Notes: generated by a model from the sequence alone, not told the origin. A stretch of DNA of 64,000 nucleotides from Dickeya oryzae (GCF_009372235.1 NZ_SULL01000013.1:186001-250000); one strand, 5' to 3'; positions 1-11,812 are shown, counted from the first letter of the stretch. Numbers and translations are program-made.

Positions 1-2
1 AA

Positions 3-911
3 CAGGATATTTGGTTGCGCATCAGTGAGCACCCGGAGATTCTGCCCTATCGCAATCAGGACATCATTTTCAGCGACGGCACCAGCGTGCTGGGGGCCGA
101 CAACAAAGCCGCCGTCACCGTGGTGATGACGCTGTTGGAAAACCTGCCTGATGACCAGCCACATGGCGACATTGTCGTCGCGTTCGTGCCGGACGAAGAA
201 ATTGGCTTGCGGGGCGCGAAAGCGCTGGACCTGACGCGCTTCAACGTCGATTTCGCCTACACCATCGATTGCTGTGAATTAGGTGAAGTGGTGTACGAGA
301 ATTTTAATGCGGCATCGGCGGAAATCCGCTTTACCGGTGTGACCGCCCACCCAATGTCAGCCAAAGGCGTGCTGGTTAACCCCATTCTGATGGCGCACGA
401 TTTCATCAGCCAGTTTGATCGCCAGCAGACCCCGGAACACACCGAGGGGCGGGAGGGATATATCTGGTTTAACGACATCCACGCCAACGCCAATGAAGCG
501 GTGCTGAAAGCCTCGATCCGTGATTTCGATCTGGCCGGGTTTGCACAGCGAAAACAACAGATACGCGACGTCGCCGCACAGATTGCCGACCGCTATCCTG
601 CGGGTCAGGTCAGTTGCACCATCGCTGATATTTACAGCAACATCAGCAACGCGTTGGGGGATGACCGGCGCGCGCTTGACCTGCTGTTTGCCGCCATGAG
701 CACACTGTCGATTACCCCGAACGTGATTCCGATGCGCGGCGGCACCGACGGCGCGGCACTGTCGGCCAAAGGCATTCTGACGCCAAACTTTTTTACCGGC
801 GCGCACAACTTTCACTCACGCTTCGAGTTTCTGCCGGTGCCGTCGTTCGTTAAATCGTATCAGGTGGCATTGACGCTATGCCAGCTCGCGGCACAACAGC
901 CATCAGTCTGA
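3..911 (+). CDS. pepT: Peptidase T (tripeptidase), 5' end cut off by the window
   Basis: M20B-family zinc aminotripeptidase of the cytoplasm, releasing the N-terminal residue from tripeptides. The reading frame is open to the left edge, so roughly the first quarter of the usual ~408 residues lies outside the window, and the TTG at 15 is not the true start. Family metal-site motifs are visible: GADNKAAV (bridging Asp), PDEEIG (catalytic Glu), the Asp of DCCELGE, and the C-terminal His in GAHNFHSRFE. The first zinc histidine must be in the missing part. The stop overlaps the convergent araC-type gene by 9 bases. The call rests on motif order and overall similarity; the paralogue PepT2 cannot be fully excluded. 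Confidence 0.88.
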   Translation, partial: QDIWLRISEHPEILPYRNQDIIFSDGTSVLGADNKAAVTVVMTLLENLPDDQPHGDIVVAFVPDEEIGLRGAKALDLTRFNVDFAYTIDCCELGEVVYENFNAASAEIRFTGVTAHPMSAKGVLVNPILMAHDFISQFDRQQTPEHTEGREGYIWFNDIHANANEAVLKASIRDFDLAGFAQRKQQIRDVAAQIADRYPAGQVSCTIADIYSNISNALGDDRRALDLLFAAMSTLSITPNVIPMRGGTDGAALSAKGILTPNFFTGAHNFHSRFEFLPVPSFVKSYQVALTLCQLAAQQPSV

Positions 912-1778
912 GCTGTGCTGGCGTAGCGCCGACGGTGTGATGCCGTATTCAGCGCGAAAGCGCTGGCTGAAATGACTGGCGGAGCTAAACCCGCAGGCCA
1001 GCGCGATATCAGTAATGGAACGACTACTATGGCGTAACCACTGTTCCGCCTGCGCCAGCCGTCGCTTCATCACATACTGATGCGGTGCCATCCCCTCACT
1101 CTGGCGGAACATGCGTGAAAAGTGAAACTCACTCAGCCCGGCTTCCATCGCCAAATCCGCCAGGGTCAGCGGTTCCCCCAGTTGGGCGTCAACTCGCGCT
1201 TTTACCCGCCGCAGCACCGCCGGTGCCAGCCCACCGCGACTGCCCGGCGTCTGCCACTGTAACTGGCTGTATTGACGCAGCATGTGTAGCATCACCATCG
1301 TTGATGCAGAACTCAGCATCATCTGGCTGGCGGGGTCGTCCCAGTTACCGGTCAGCAAAAAATGGCGATACAGTGCTTCCAGTGCCGGATCGGCGACAAA
1401 AATGCGCTCATCCAGCCGGATAGACGCCGGGCTGCGATCCCAGGTTTGTTCCGCCAGTTGACGCAAGTGTTGATCGGTACAGTAAAAGTGGGCAAAACGC
1501 AGGCTACCGCGAATATCCCAGGTGGACTGGCTCTGCTGCGGCATCAGGCAAAAACGTCCCGGCGCACCACCGTTAAACCACCCATCCGGGCGCTTGTGGT
1601 AGCTTTCGTATCCATCCTGCACGTACATACTGAAGGTATGATGACGGGTATTTTCCAGCGTGACCCGATCGTGGCTATTCTGCCAGACTGCCAGTTGCAC
1701 CTGATTATCCAGCGTCACGGTTTGCTGCAACCGGGTTTTATAATGCTGTAACACGTCGAAAGCGTCGTACTGACTCAT
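903..1778 (-). CDS. AraC-family transcriptional regulator
   Basis: 291-residue DNA-binding regulator. The N-terminal ~170 residues resemble a cupin-type effector domain. The C-terminal ~100 residues carry the double helix-turn-helix of the AraC/XylS family, with first helix LADLAMEAGLSEFHFSRMF and second helix ITDIALACGFSSASHFSQRF. It is transcribed divergently from an EamA-type exporter at 1958, with about 180 bases between the two starts, so it probably controls that transporter. The effector is unknown. Its 3' end overlaps the end of pepT. Confidence 0.9.
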   Translation of the reverse strand: MSQYDAFDVLQHYKTRLQQTVTLDNQVQLAVWQNSHDRVTLENTRHHTFSMYVQDGYESYHKRPDGWFNGGAPGRFCLMPQQSQSTWDIRGSLRFAHFYCTDQHLRQLAEQTWDRSPASIRLDERIFVADPALEALYRHFLLTGNWDDPASQMMLSSASTMVMLHMLRQYSQLQWQTPGSRGGLAPAVLRRVKARVDAQLGEPLTLADLAMEAGLSEFHFSRMFRQSEGMAPHQYVMKRRLAQAEQWLRHSSRSITDIALACGFSSASHFSQRFRAEYGITPSALRQHSSD

Positions 1779-1957
1779 TGATCACCCTGCGAAATATCCC
1801 CTCTGACCAACAGAGTAAAACAAGCGCTCGTTATTAGGAAGTTGTCACCGCACGACAGAAAAAACCGCAGGATTCTGTTACTCACCGCAACCTGCTGACA
1901 GTCAGCCTGTCGGCAATGCCGGATAATGAGCGCCTGTGTAAGGTCTGGAGTATAACA

Positions 1958-2854
1958 ATGAATAGCCTGCTTTATAGCGCCGTCGTGCTGATTTGGGGGA
2001 CGACCTGGATAGCCATCAGTTTGCAGCATGGTAACGTACCACCGGAAGTGTCGATTTTCTGGCGTTTTGCCAGTGCTTCGACGCTGCTGATGGCGTTTTT
2101 GATCCTGACGCGTCGCCTGCGTCCGTTGAGTGGACGTGCGCATGTATTGTGCATGGCACAGGGGGCCACCGTCTTCGGTCTTAATTTCTTCTGTTTTTAT
2201 CATGCCGTCGCCTGGATCCCGAGCGGGTTGGAGTCGGTGATTTTTTCGATGGCGGTGCTGTTTAACGCCTTCAATAGTCGGCTGTTTTTCGGCACCCGCC
2301 TCAGCCGTAATGTGATGATCGCCGCCCCGCTGGGGCTGGCCGGTATTCTCTTGCTGTTCTGGCACGACCTGTTGCGTCTTAATAGCAGCCCGCAACTGCT
2401 GTGGGGCGTCGGTTTGAGCCTGCTGGGAACCTACGGTTTCTCACTCGGCAATATGATAAGCGCCCGTCATCAACACAGTGGTCGGGACATTATGACGACC
2501 AACGCATGGGGCATGCTGTACGGGGCGCTGGCGATGGGGCTGATAGCGTTGATGCTGGGTTACCGCTTCACGCCGGAATTCTCGCTGCAATACCTCGGCT
2601 CGCTGTTTTATCTGTCGCTGTTTGGTTCGGTGATTGGGTTTGGCGCTTACTTCGCGCTGGTCGGGCGGATCGGTGCCAGTCAGGCGGCCTATGCAACCTT
2701 GCTGTTTCCGTTAGTGGCGCTTTCAGTCTCCACATTGTATGAAGGGTACGTGTGGCGCAGTAATGCGGTGCTGGGATTATTGCTGATTCTGGCGGGCAAT
2801 GCGGTGATGTTTTATCGCCCCCGGCCACAGCCGGAGGCGAAAACCGCCATCTAG
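1958..2854 (+). CDS. EamA/DMT-family inner-membrane exporter
   Basis: 298-residue membrane protein with about ten hydrophobic segments and two EamA repeats, beginning MNSLLYSAVVLIWGTTW, which is typical of drug/metabolite transporters of the RhaT/EamA type. The ATG at 1958 was chosen because it has a GGAG 7 bases upstream and begins the first membrane helix; the frame is open further up to 1916. It is divergent from the AraC-family gene at 903-1778 and convergent with rhlE, only 4 bases apart. The substrate cannot be read from sequence; family members export amino acids or small metabolites. Confidence 0.88.
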   Translation: MNSLLYSAVVLIWGTTWIAISLQHGNVPPEVSIFWRFASASTLLMAFLILTRRLRPLSGRAHVLCMAQGATVFGLNFFCFYHAVAWIPSGLESVIFSMAVLFNAFNSRLFFGTRLSRNVMIAAPLGLAGILLLFWHDLLRLNSSPQLLWGVGLSLLGTYGFSLGNMISARHQHSGRDIMTTNAWGMLYGALAMGLIALMLGYRFTPEFSLQYLGSLFYLSLFGSVIGFGAYFALVGRIGASQAAYATLLFPLVALSVSTLYEGYVWRSNAVLGLLLILAGNAVMFYRPRPQPEAKTAI

Positions 2855-2858
2855 TCGA

Positions 2859-4229
2859 TTATTGCGCGTTAGCAGGCTTATTACGCGGCGGGCGACGGCG
2901 GGCAGCAGGTTGCCCTTCTGGACGGCCTGCCGGGCGAGCGCCGCCGTCACGACGTGGCTGAAGTGGGCGATCGCCTTGCGGACGTGCAGAGGATCTTTCA
3001 CCTTGTGGGCGATCCCCCTGACGTGGTGCGCCGCCCCGCCCGCCGCGTCCACCCTGACGGCCGTTTTGGATCGGTTCGGCCTTGATGGTCGGGTCCGGCT
3101 CGTAACCTGGGATGGCGATGCGCGGGATCTCCCGCTTCAGCAGACGTTCGATATCGCGCAGCAGCTTGTGCTCATCCACGCACACCAGCGACAACGCTTC
3201 ACCTGTTGATGCAGCCCGCCCGGTACGGCCAATGCGGTGCACGTAATCTTCCGGTACATTCGGCAGTTCGTAGTTCACCACGTGCGGTAACTGATCGATA
3301 TCCAGCCCACGCGCGGCGATATCGGTCGCCACCAACACACGGATATCGCCGTCTTTGAAATTCGCCAGTGCACGGGTACGCGCGCCCTGACTCTTGTTGC
3401 CGTGGATAGCGGCAGCGGTGATGCCGTCTTTATTCAGCAGTTCCGCCAGATGGTTAGCGCCGTGCTTGGTACGGGTAAACACCAGTACCTGCTGCCAGTT
3501 GTGCTTGCCGATCAGGTGCGACAACAGCTCACGTTTGCGTTTCTTATCGACAAAATGCACGTGTTGCGTCACCAGCTCGGACGGGGTATTGCGGCGCACC
3601 ACTTCCACCGAGGCCGGATTGGTAAGCAGCTTGCCAGCCAGCTCTTTAATCTCGTCGGAAAAGGTGGCCGAAAACAGCAGATTCTGCCGTTTTGGTGGTA
3701 ATTTCGCCAGCACCCGGCGAATATCATGGATAAAGCCCATATCCAGCATACGGTCGGCTTCATCCAGTACCAGAATCTCTACCTGCGACAGGTCAACCGC
3801 GTTCTGGTGCTCCAAATCCAACAGACGCCCCGGGGTGGCAATCAGAATATCGACGCCGCCACGCAGCTTCATCATCTGCGGATTAATGCTGACGCCGCCG
3901 AATACCACCAGCGAGCGCAAGCGCAGATATTTGCTGTACGCCTGAACGTTTTCGCCGATCTGTGCCGCCAGCTCACGGGTTGGCGTCAGGATCAACGCTC
4001 GCACCGGGCGACGACCTTTCGCCAGTACCGGGCGTTCGTTCAGCAGTTGCAGCAGTGGCAGGGTGAAACCGGCGGTTTTGCCGGTACCGGTCTGGGCGCT
4101 AGCCATCAGATCGCGCCCTTCCAGCACAACCGGAATCGCCTGACTCTGAACCGGCGTCGGCTCACGGTAGCCCTGCTCTTCCACAGCGCGCAAAATATCG
4201 GCACTCAGACCGAGGGATTGAAAAGACAT
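2859..4229 (-). CDS. rhlE: ATP-dependent RNA helicase RhlE (DEAD box)
   Basis: 456-residue DEAD-box RNA helicase acting in ribosome assembly and RNA turnover. Motifs run in order: Q motif near [10 protein letters not shown], Walker [37 protein letters not shown] and HRIGRTGR. Length matches E. coli RhlE (454). The C-terminal ~70 residues form a basic, low-complexity Arg/Gly/Pro tail with repeated QGDRP-like units, as expected for RNA-binding tails. In E. coli this gene is divergent from the cecR-ybhGFSR operon. Here the divergent neighbour is ybhG directly, with no cecR between. Confidence 0.95.
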   Translation of the reverse strand: MSFQSLGLSADILRAVEEQGYREPTPVQSQAIPVVLEGRDLMASAQTGTGKTAGFTLPLLQLLNERPVLAKGRRPVRALILTPTRELAAQIGENVQAYSKYLRLRSLVVFGGVSINPQMMKLRGGVDILIATPGRLLDLEHQNAVDLSQVEILVLDEADRMLDMGFIHDIRRVLAKLPPKRQNLLFSATFSDEIKELAGKLLTNPASVEVVRRNTPSELVTQHVHFVDKKRKRELLSHLIGKHNWQQVLVFTRTKHGANHLAELLNKDGITAAAIHGNKSQGARTRALANFKDGDIRVLVATDIAARGLDIDQLPHVVNYELPNVPEDYVHRIGRTGRAASTGEALSLVCVDEHKLLRDIERLLKREIPRIAIPGYEPDPTIKAEPIQNGRQGGRGGRGGAPRQGDRPQGERSSARPQGDRPLQPRRDGGARPAGRPEGQPAARRRPPRNKPANAQ

Positions 4230-4674
4230 AACGAGAACAACTCCAGAGTCACCCTACCCGGTATCTACCGGTGCAGTTTTTAGGGTGATGACAGATGGGT
4301 TCCGCGTCGCGTCGGCTTGTATGCCGCACAACGCCGAGTCCAGATGAATGGGCACAAACTACGGTGCATGACTGCCTGCGATTGTAACAGGAAATCGCTT
4401 GTTTGAGGAATTTTTATCTGTCGATCACATTTTATCCTCTGCATTGTGCGCAAAATAGTTTTGCTCTTTATGGATATCAATTAGTTACTGATTATAAAGC
4501 CCATTCCTCCACCGCAGCGCCTGTGAAGAGGGGGTGAAACCGCCCCGTCAGCAGTCAGCATGCGGCAAACTGTTGAATGAGCGATTATTCTTACAGTGAT
4601 GCCATCGTCCAGTGGGAGAGGCCATCCCGCGCTCGATGGGCACAACCAGGACGCAAGAGCACGTCGGGAGCGCT
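4230..4674. other. Intergenic region between rhlE and ybhG, no cecR
   Basis: About 445 bases carrying the divergent promoters of rhlE (minus) and ybhG (plus). In E. coli the TetR-type regulator gene cecR (ybiH) sits here as first gene of the ybhG operon; no TetR-like reading frame is present. The open frames crossing it are short and have no recognisable domains. I see no other defined element. Confidence 0.6.
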
Positions 4675-5679
4675 ATGAATAAGAAAACAGGGCTGTGGCT
4701 GGCACTGGCGGTCGTGATTATCGCAGCTGTCGGTTACGGTCTGGTGCAGCACCGTCATCAGCAAAATACGCCGTTGACACTGTACGGCAATGTGGATATC
4801 CGCAGTGTTAATCTGGGTTTCAGGGTAAGTGGACGTCTGGCGGCACTCTATGTAGATGAGGGCGATGTCGTTCAGCCCGGCCAACAGCTAGCCCGGCTGG
4901 ACAGCGCGCCGTTGCAAAACGCGCAGCAACAGGCGAAAGCCAGCGTCGCCAACGCACAAGCACAACTGGCGCTATTACAGGCAGGCTACCGCAGCGAAGA
5001 AATTGCGCAGGTACGCTCTCAGGTGGAGCAGGCGCAAGCCGCCTACGACTACGCCAACAGTTTCTACCAACGACAGCAGGGATTGTGGAAGCAACACACC
5101 CTCGCCGCCAACGCACTGGAAGATGCCCGCTCGACACGTAATCAGGCTCAGGCAACATTGCAGGCCGCACGGGAAAAACTCAGCCAGTATCAACGCGGTA
5201 ACCGGCCGCAAGAAATCGCTGCCGCCGAGGCTGCGCTGGCGCAAGCACAAGCCGTCGAAGCGCAGGCGCAACTCAATGTGCAGGACACCCATCTGTATGC
5301 GCCCTCCCCCGGTGTGATCCTCACCCGTGCGGCTGAAGTCGGCAGTATGCTGAATGCGGGCAGCACCGTCTTTACCCTGTCGCTAACCCATCCGGTGTGG
5401 ATTCGCGCTTACGTCAGTGAACCGCAGTTAGGGCGTGCCGCACCGGGGACAAAGGTACTGATTGACACCGATAGCCGTCCGGGACGCCCTTATCATGGCC
5501 GTATCGGCTTCGTCTCACCCAGTGCTGAATTTACGCCCAAGAGTGTGGAAACCACGGCGCTTCGCACCGACCTGGTGTACCGGCTGCGTATCATTGTGGA
5601 CGACGCAGACGACGGTTTGCGTCAGGGAATGCCGGTCACACTCACGCTGGAACAGGATAAGGCCTCACATGACCAGTGA
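4675..5679 (+). CDS. ybhG: HlyD-type membrane fusion protein YbhG
   Basis: 334-residue periplasmic adaptor of the YbhGFSR ABC efflux system. An N-terminal membrane anchor (about residues 5-23) is followed by a biotinyl-lipoyl half-motif near [18 protein letters not shown], a long Ala/Gln-rich coiled-coil hairpin (about 80-215), and a beta-barrel with [13 protein letters not shown]. Residue order matches E. coli YbhG closely. The ATG at 4675 is preferred over 4612 because GGGAG lies 4 bases upstream and the E. coli protein starts here. The stop overlaps the ybhF start by 11 bases, so the genes are translationally coupled. Confidence 0.93.
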   Translation: MNKKTGLWLALAVVIIAAVGYGLVQHRHQQNTPLTLYGNVDIRSVNLGFRVSGRLAALYVDEGDVVQPGQQLARLDSAPLQNAQQQAKASVANAQAQLALLQAGYRSEEIAQVRSQVEQAQAAYDYANSFYQRQQGLWKQHTLAANALEDARSTRNQAQATLQAAREKLSQYQRGNRPQEIAAAEAALAQAQAVEAQAQLNVQDTHLYAPSPGVILTRAAEVGSMLNAGSTVFTLSLTHPVWIRAYVSEPQLGRAAPGTKVLIDTDSRPGRPYHGRIGFVSPSAEFTPKSVETTALRTDLVYRLRIIVDDADDGLRQGMPVTLTLEQDKASHDQ

Positions 5680-7420
5680 TGTACCGCTTATCCACCTTGA
5701 TGCGCTGGAAAAACGCTTTGCTGGCCGGGAAAAACCAGCACTGGCGCAACTGAGTGCGGATATTCGTGCCGGGGCAGTCACCGGGCTGGTGGGGCCAGAC
5801 GGGGCGGGCAAAACCACGCTATTGCGCATGCTAGCCGGGTTGCTCACCCCCAGCGCTGGCACCATTCGGGTGATGGGGCTCGACCCGATAGCCAATGACC
5901 GCCAGCTACACGCCCGACTGGGCTACATGCCGCAGAAATTTGGCCTGTACGAAGACCTCACGGTGATGGAAAACCTGACGCTCTACGCCGACCTGCGGGG
6001 CATTACCGGTGATACCCGGCGTGCCACGTTTGAGCGGCTGTTGCAGTTTACCGATCTCACCCGTTTTACCACCCGGCTGGCAGGCAAACTCTCTGGTGGT
6101 ATGAAGCAAAAGCTCGGGTTGGCCTGTACGCTGCTGGGGCAACCCAACGTATTGTTGCTGGATGAACCTGGCGTCGGTGTCGACCCCATCTCCCGGCGTG
6201 AGCTGTGGCGCATGGTGCACGAGCTGGCAGATGATGGCATGCTGATTCTGTGGAGCACCTCTTATCTGGATGAGGCGGAACAGTGCCGCGATGTACTGCT
6301 ACTCAACGACGGCGAACTGCTCTACCGGGGCGCGCCCGCCGACCTGACGCAACAGATGGCGGGCCGCTGCATTCTGCTCGACCAGCCGGACAGTAATCAC
6401 CGCCGCCTGCTACAACAGGCGCTGCGCCAGCCACAGGTGAGCGACGGGGTTATTCAAGGGCGCTACGTGCGGTTGATTCTAAAACCGCAGGCAGACCGCG
6501 ACGCCTTACTGCATGCCCTCAACCTGCCACCGGATCGGGTGCAAAATACCGCGCCACGTTTCGAGGATGCGTTTATTGACCTGCTGGGGGGCGGCCCCAG
6601 CGCCACCTCGTCACTGGCGGCGATTTTGCCGCAACTGGATACCCATCGACGGGAAACGGTGATCGAAGCACGCAACCTGACAAAAAAATTCGGTGATTTT
6701 GCCGCCACCGACCAGGTGAGTTTTCAGGTTCGTCGTGGTGAAATCTTCGGTTTGCTGGGGCCAAACGGTGCCGGTAAATCCACCACCTTTCGTATGATGT
6801 GCGGCCTGCTAACCCCCACCGAGGGTCAGGCGCTGGTGCTGGGTATGGACCTCAAAACCGGCTCCGGGCGAGCGCGTCAGCACCTCGGTTATATGGCGCA
6901 AAAATTTTCGCTCTACGGCAACCTGACGGTAGAACAGAACCTGCGCTTTTTCTCCGGCGTCTACGGCCTGAGCGGCCAGCGTCAGCAGGAAAAGGTGAAC
7001 AGCATGGCGCAGGCGTTCAATTTCCATCCCATTTTCCAGCAAACACCGGATTCGCTGCCGCTGGGCTTTCGCCAGCGGCTGGCACTGGCCTGCGCGTTAA
7101 TGCACGAACCGGATATCCTGTTTCTTGACGAACCCACCTCCGGCGTCGACCCATTCACCCGACGGGAGTTCTGGCAGCATATCAACGGCATGGTGGACAA
7201 AGGCGTGACCGTCATGGTCACTACCCATTTTATGGATGAAGCCGAATACTGCGACCGTATCGGGTTGGTATACCGGGGACGGCTGATTGCCAGCGGCACG
7301 CCGGACGACCTCAAGCGGCAGGCGGCCTGCGACGACACACCGGAGCCGACCATGGAACAGGCGTTTATCACGCTGGTACAGGCTTACGACCGGGAGGTGA
7401 CGCATGCCGCAAGACCTTAA
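5669..7420 (+). CDS. ybhF: YbhF, tandem ABC transporter ATPase
   Basis: 583-residue protein with two complete ABC nucleotide-binding domains in one chain. The first has Walker [10 protein letters not shown], signature LSGGMKQK and Walker [13 protein letters not shown]. The second has Walker [10 protein letters not shown], a degenerate signature LPLGFRQR, and Walker [14 protein letters not shown]. Family knowledge: YbhF powers the YbhSR permease pair, linked in E. coli to export of cationic drugs and cations. The start at 5669 overlaps the ybhG end by 11 bases, and the end overlaps ybhS by 17. The alternative start at 5462 lies inside ybhG and is rejected. Confidence 0.93.
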   Translation: MTSDVPLIHLDALEKRFAGREKPALAQLSADIRAGAVTGLVGPDGAGKTTLLRMLAGLLTPSAGTIRVMGLDPIANDRQLHARLGYMPQKFGLYEDLTVMENLTLYADLRGITGDTRRATFERLLQFTDLTRFTTRLAGKLSGGMKQKLGLACTLLGQPNVLLLDEPGVGVDPISRRELWRMVHELADDGMLILWSTSYLDEAEQCRDVLLLNDGELLYRGAPADLTQQMAGRCILLDQPDSNHRRLLQQALRQPQVSDGVIQGRYVRLILKPQADRDALLHALNLPPDRVQNTAPRFEDAFIDLLGGGPSATSSLAAILPQLDTHRRETVIEARNLTKKFGDFAATDQVSFQVRRGEIFGLLGPNGAGKSTTFRMMCGLLTPTEGQALVLGMDLKTGSGRARQHLGYMAQKFSLYGNLTVEQNLRFFSGVYGLSGQRQQEKVNSMAQAFNFHPIFQQTPDSLPLGFRQRLALACALMHEPDILFLDEPTSGVDPFTRREFWQHINGMVDKGVTVMVTTHFMDEAEYCDRIGLVYRGRLIASGTPDDLKRQAACDDTPEPTMEQAFITLVQAYDREVTHAARP

Positions 7421-8579
7421 CAACCAGCACCGGGATAAAAAACGCCTTAACGATCAACGTTTTTCCTGGCGACGGCTGCGCGCGCTGTGTCTGAAGGAAA
7501 CCCGCCAGATCCTGCGCGACCCCAGCAGCGCACTGATTGCCTTCGTCATTCCACTGTTGCTGCTGTTTATTTTCGGTTATGGCATCAACCTCGACTCCAG
7601 CCGTTTGAACGTCGGCGTGTTGATGGAGCAGCACAGCGCCGAAGCCAATAGTCTGGCCCGCGCCTTTACTGGTTCACCCTTTTTGTCCGTCACCCTGAGC
7701 GACAACCGCCCGGCGCTGATAGAGAAGATGCAAGCCGGGCAAATTCGCGGCTTAGTCGTGATCCCCGAAGACTTCGCTACCCGCCTGGCGCGCCCACAAG
7801 ACTCAGCACCGCTTCAGGTGATCACCGATGGCAGCGAGCCAAATACGGCGCAGTTCGTACAGGGCTATGCTCAAGGGGTATGGCAACTTTGGCAGCAGCA
7901 ATACGCACAAGACAACGGCAGCCATTACCAACCGCTGATTGACATACAGACACGCTATTGGTTCAACGCCGCCGCCATCAGCCGCCATTTCATCATTCCC
8001 GGTGCCATCACCATCATCATGACGGTGATCGGCGCGATTCTGACCTCACTGGTGATCGCCCGCGAGTGGGAACGGGGCACCATGGAGGCATTATTATCAA
8101 CCCAGGTCACCCGCGCCGAATTGCTGCTCACCAAATTACTCCCCTACTACGTGCTGGGCATGATTGCCATGGTGCTGTGCGTGGTGGTGGCGGTATTTGT
8201 ACTCGGCGTACCGTATCGTGGTTCGCTGTGGCTACTGTTTGGCATGAGCAGTCTGTTTCTCGCCAGCACGCTAGGTATGGGGTTGCTGATTTCCACCCTG
8301 ACCCGTAACCAATTCAACGCCGCGATGGTAGCGCTGAATGCGGCATTTCTGCCTGCGGTGATGCTGTCCGGGTTTATCTTTGAAATTCACAGCATGCCGG
8401 TGTTGGTACAGGCGGTATCGTACCTGATCCCCGCACGCTATTTCGTCAGCACACTGCAAACCCTGTTTTTAGCCGGGAACATCGGCAGCGTGTTGATGAT
8501 GAATCTGTTGTTTTTGATGACATCAGCGGTGTTTTTCATTGGCCTGACCGCCTGGAAAACCCGACGGCGGCTCGATTAG
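7404..8579 (+). CDS. ybhS: YbhS, ABC-2 type permease
   Basis: 391-residue inner-membrane subunit. The layout is an N-terminal helix (around residue 45-65), a large periplasmic domain, then five C-terminal helices, typical of ABC-2 permeases of the YbhS/YhhJ kind. It shows family blocks such as [18 protein letters not shown] and [17 protein letters not shown]. It has a slightly longer N-terminus than E. coli YbhS (377). Overlaps ybhF by 17 bases; ybhR follows after 56 bases. It should pair with YbhR as a heterodimeric export channel. Confidence 0.92.
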   Translation: MPQDLNNQHRDKKRLNDQRFSWRRLRALCLKETRQILRDPSSALIAFVIPLLLLFIFGYGINLDSSRLNVGVLMEQHSAEANSLARAFTGSPFLSVTLSDNRPALIEKMQAGQIRGLVVIPEDFATRLARPQDSAPLQVITDGSEPNTAQFVQGYAQGVWQLWQQQYAQDNGSHYQPLIDIQTRYWFNAAAISRHFIIPGAITIIMTVIGAILTSLVIAREWERGTMEALLSTQVTRAELLLTKLLPYYVLGMIAMVLCVVVAVFVLGVPYRGSLWLLFGMSSLFLASTLGMGLLISTLTRNQFNAAMVALNAAFLPAVMLSGFIFEIHSMPVLVQAVSYLIPARYFVSTLQTLFLAGNIGSVLMMNLLFLMTSAVFFIGLTAWKTRRRLD

Positions 8580-8635
8580 ATCCGAAGCACGACCATGGAC
8601 AGTAACGCCCTGAGCGGCACAGAGGGAAAAAGCGT

Positions 8636-9742
8636 ATGTTGCATCGCCTGTGGACGCTGATCCGCAAAGAGCTTCAGTCATTGCTGCGCGAGCCACAAAC
8701 TCGCGCCATCCTGGTATTACCGGTACTGTTGCAGGTGCTGTTATTCCCGTTCGCCGCTACGCTGGACGTCACCGACGCCACCATCGCCATTTACAGCGAA
8801 GATAACGGCGCGGCATCCGTCGAACTGACCCAGCGTTTCGCCAGCGCCAGTGCATTTTCGCGGGTCATCCTGTTGCACAGCCCACAGGCAATCGCCCCCA
8901 CGCTTGATGACCAGCGTGCACTGCTGCTGGTGCGCTTTCCCGCTGATTTCTCCCGCCAACTGGCAAACAATTCACCGACCAGCCTCCAACTGTTGCTTGA
9001 CGGACGCCACTCCAACAGTGCTCAAATTGCTGCCCGCTATATTCAACAAATCGTACAGGACTATCAGCAGGAGCGAATCACCTCTTCGACGCTGACGCAC
9101 CAAAGTAACCTGGTGATCCGCCACTGGTATAACCCGAATCTGGACTACAAGTGGTTTGTGGTGCCGTCGCTGGTGGCGCTGATTACCACGATTGGTGTTC
9201 TGATCGTCACCGCGCTGTCGGTGGCTCGTGAGCGGGAACAAGGAACGCTGGAGCAGTTGCTGGTGTCACCGCTCTCTACCGGGCAAATTTTCGTCGGTAA
9301 AGCCGTGCCAGCGCTGATTGTCGCCACCGTACAGGCCAGTATCGTGCTGGCAGCCGGTATCCTGGCTTATCGCATTCCGTTTTCCGGCTCACTATTGCTG
9401 TTCTACCTCAGCATGCTGGTCTATGGGTTATCACTGGTAGGGTTTGGGTTATTAATTTCCGCGCTCTGCTCGACCCAACAGCAGGCCTTCATTGGCGTAT
9501 TTGTTTTCGTGATGCCAGCTATCCTGCTCTCCGGCTATGTTTCTCCGGTTGAGAACATGCCGATGTGGTTGCAACAACTTACCTGGGTTAACCCGGTGCG
9601 CCATTTCACTGATATCACCAAACAGATCTATCTGAAAAACGCCAGTATGAGCATCATCTGGCATGGTCTATGGCCGTTACTGACCATTACCGCGACCACG
9701 GGCAGCGCGGCTTACGCACTCTTCAGGCACAAGATAGGATAG
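8636..9742 (+). CDS. ybhR: YbhR, ABC-2 type permease
   Basis: 368 residues, the same length as E. coli YbhR, opening with [20 protein letters not shown]. It has an N-terminal helix, a periplasmic domain and a five-helix C-terminal membrane domain containing [16 protein letters not shown] and [13 protein letters not shown]. It is the second permease half of the YbhGFSR exporter, paired with YbhS. About 90 bases separate it from ybhP. Confidence 0.92.
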   Translation: MLHRLWTLIRKELQSLLREPQTRAILVLPVLLQVLLFPFAATLDVTDATIAIYSEDNGAASVELTQRFASASAFSRVILLHSPQAIAPTLDDQRALLLVRFPADFSRQLANNSPTSLQLLLDGRHSNSAQIAARYIQQIVQDYQQERITSSTLTHQSNLVIRHWYNPNLDYKWFVVPSLVALITTIGVLIVTALSVAREREQGTLEQLLVSPLSTGQIFVGKAVPALIVATVQASIVLAAGILAYRIPFSGSLLLFYLSMLVYGLSLVGFGLLISALCSTQQQAFIGVFVFVMPAILLSGYVSPVENMPMWLQQLTWVNPVRHFTDITKQIYLKNASMSIIWHGLWPLLTITATTGSAAYALFRHKIG

Positions 9743-9833
9743 CGGTGAGCGAATCGTTTGCCTTCGGTGTCAGCGACGTCTTGCCAAATCCTGACTACAC
9801 TGATTTTCAGCTACTTGGGAACGAGGAGAAGCC

Positions 9834-10604
9834 ATGGGTACCGTTTCGCCATCGCCATTGGGGATTTCTTTCACTGTCCTCACTATCAATACCCATAAAG
9901 GGTTCAGCGCACTCAATCGCCGCTTTATTTTGCCTGAACTGCGTGATGCCGTACGTTCGGTGTCCGCCGATATCGTGTGCTTGCAAGAGGTGTTAGGCCG
10001 TCACTCTACCCATCCGCTACAAGTGGAGCATTGGCCGGATACCCCACACTACGAATTTCTGGCAGAAACCATGTGGAACGATTACGCCTATGGCCGCAAC
10101 GCTGTCTACCCGGAAGGCGATCACGGTAACGCCGTGTTGTCGCATTTCCCGATTTTTAGCTACCGCAATCTGGACGTATCGCTATCAGAAAAGGCCAAGC
10201 GCGGTATTCTGCATTGCGTACTGAAAGTACCCAACCGGGATGTGCATATCCACGTCGTCTGCGTTCACCTGGGGCTGACCGCCTCGCACCGGCGACAACA
10301 ACTCTCGCTGCTGTGTGACCTGCTCGCTACCCTGCCCGCTGACGCGCCGTTGATTGTTGCCGGGGACTTCAATGACTGGCAGATGAAAGCCAGCGCCATA
10401 CTTAAGCGCCGCGCCGGGCTGGAGGAGGTATTCAGCCAACATTTTGGCAAACCGCCCCGCACCTTCCCGGCACGTTTCCCACTGCTGCGGCTTGACCGTA
10501 TCTACGTGCGTAACGCCAAAACCAGTGTACCCAAGCTACTGCCGTCCAAACCCTGGGCGCATTTATCCGACCATGCGCCGCTGGCGGTGGAGATCCATTT
10601 GTGA
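9834..10604 (+). CDS. ybhP: YbhP, endonuclease/exonuclease/phosphatase-fold protein
   Basis: 256-residue protein of the EEP (DNase I/IMPase-like) superfamily. It shows LTINTHKGF near the N-terminus, IVCLQEV (metal-binding Glu), VAGDFNDW (Asp-Asn) and the C-terminal HLSDHAP histidine, so the catalytic set looks complete. The biochemical substrate of YbhP is not established. It overlaps clsB by 4 bases (GTGA), as in E. coli, where it sits in the same operon. That points to a role near phospholipid metabolism, which is inference from context. Confidence 0.9.
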   Translation: MGTVSPSPLGISFTVLTINTHKGFSALNRRFILPELRDAVRSVSADIVCLQEVLGRHSTHPLQVEHWPDTPHYEFLAETMWNDYAYGRNAVYPEGDHGNAVLSHFPIFSYRNLDVSLSEKAKRGILHCVLKVPNRDVHIHVVCVHLGLTASHRRQQLSLLCDLLATLPADAPLIVAGDFNDWQMKASAILKRRAGLEEVFSQHFGKPPRTFPARFPLLRLDRIYVRNAKTSVPKLLPSKPWAHLSDHAPLAVEIHL

Positions 10605-11812
10605 GAACCGAATGGCGCGACGGTAATCACATTGAATTGCTGGTAAATGGCGACGAATACTACCCCAGCGTGTTTGAGGCTATCCGCCAGGCCCGCAATC
10701 GGGTCGTACTGGAGACCTTTATCTGGTTTGAAGACAAAGTAGGCTACGCATTACGGGAGGTCTTGATTGCCGCAGCGCGGCGCGGTGTCAGTGTTGACGC
10801 CACCGCTGACGGCTACGGCTCGCACGACCTGTCACCCGGTTTTCTGGCACCAATGATCGAAGCCGGGGTGCGTTTTCATTTTTACGACCCGCGCCCTCGC
10901 CTGTTTGGCCTGATGCGTACCAATTTGTTCCGACGGCTGCACCGCAAGCTGGTGGTGGTCGACGGACACACTGCCTGGATAGGCGGCATCAATTATTCCG
11001 CCGACCACCTGAGTGATTACGGCCCGGAAGCTAAACAAGACTACGCAGTGAAAGTACGAGGCCCGGTGGTGGATGACATCTACCGTTTTATGCTGGCGGC
11101 ACTGGTCCACGATGAAGAACCACATCTCTGGTGGCGGCGACGTTTTCGCCGCCCGGTGCGTAACCCACATCCCGGTAACGCACAAGCGCTGTTCGTCTGG
11201 CGCGACAATGGCCTGCATCGCCGCGATGTCGAACGACAGTATTTGCTGATGCTGCGGCGTGCCAAACGCGAAGTGGTGATTGCCAATGCCTACTTCTTCC
11301 CCGGTTATCGGTTACTGCGGGCGATGCGCAAAGCCGCACGGCGGCGTGTGCGGGTACGGTTGATTATTCAGGGGCAACCGGACATGCCTATCGTGCTGTT
11401 CGGCGCGCGCTTGCTCTACCCCTGGCTGGTGAAAGCCGGAGTAGATATTTACGAATACCGCCGCCAGCCATTGCACAGCAAAGTGGCGTTGCAAGACGAG
11501 TATTGGGCAACCATCGGCTCCAGCAATCTGGACCCGCTCAGTCTGGCGCTCAATCTGGAGGCGAATCTGTTCATCAACGATCGGGGGTTCAACCAGCAAT
11601 TACGCGATAATCTGCACCAGTTGATACAGGACGACTGCGTGCAGGTTGACCCGGCACAACTACCGGCACGCTCGTCCTGGCAGGTGCTGAAAAACGTGGT
11701 GGTGTTCCATTTTTTGAAACGCTTCCCATCGATGGTCGGCTGGTTACCGGCGCATAGCCCACAGTTAACGCAGGTGGGGCACACATCGGCGGATGACAGT
11801 GAAAAGAAATGA
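10601..11812 (+). CDS. clsB: Cardiolipin synthase B
   Basis: 403-residue phospholipase-D-superfamily enzyme that makes cardiolipin at the inner membrane. Both HKD motifs are present: [19 protein letters not shown] in the first half and [19 protein letters not shown] in the second. It starts at GTG, overlapping the ybhP stop in a GTGA arrangement; E. coli ClsB is of similar length (413). The N-terminus lacks the transmembrane anchors of ClsA. Likely translationally coupled to ybhP. Confidence 0.92.
   Translation: MRTEWRDGNHIELLVNGDEYYPSVFEAIRQARNRVVLETFIWFEDKVGYALREVLIAAARRGVSVDATADGYGSHDLSPGFLAPMIEAGVRFHFYDPRPRLFGLMRTNLFRRLHRKLVVVDGHTAWIGGINYSADHLSDYGPEAKQDYAVKVRGPVVDDIYRFMLAALVHDEEPHLWWRRRFRRPVRNPHPGNAQALFVWRDNGLHRRDVERQYLLMLRRAKREVVIANAYFFPGYRLLRAMRKAARRRVRVRLIIQGQPDMPIVLFGARLLYPWLVKAGVDIYEYRRQPLHSKVALQDEYWATIGSSNLDPLSLALNLEANLFINDRGFNQQLRDNLHQLIQDDCVQVDPAQLPARSSWQVLKNVVVFHFLKRFPSMVGWLPAHSPQLTQVGHTSADDSEKK

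Noticed and set aside
1775..2395. 206-codon minus-strand frame opposite the EamA exporter
   Set aside because: Antisense shadow of a clear membrane protein gene; composition is typical of a shadow frame.
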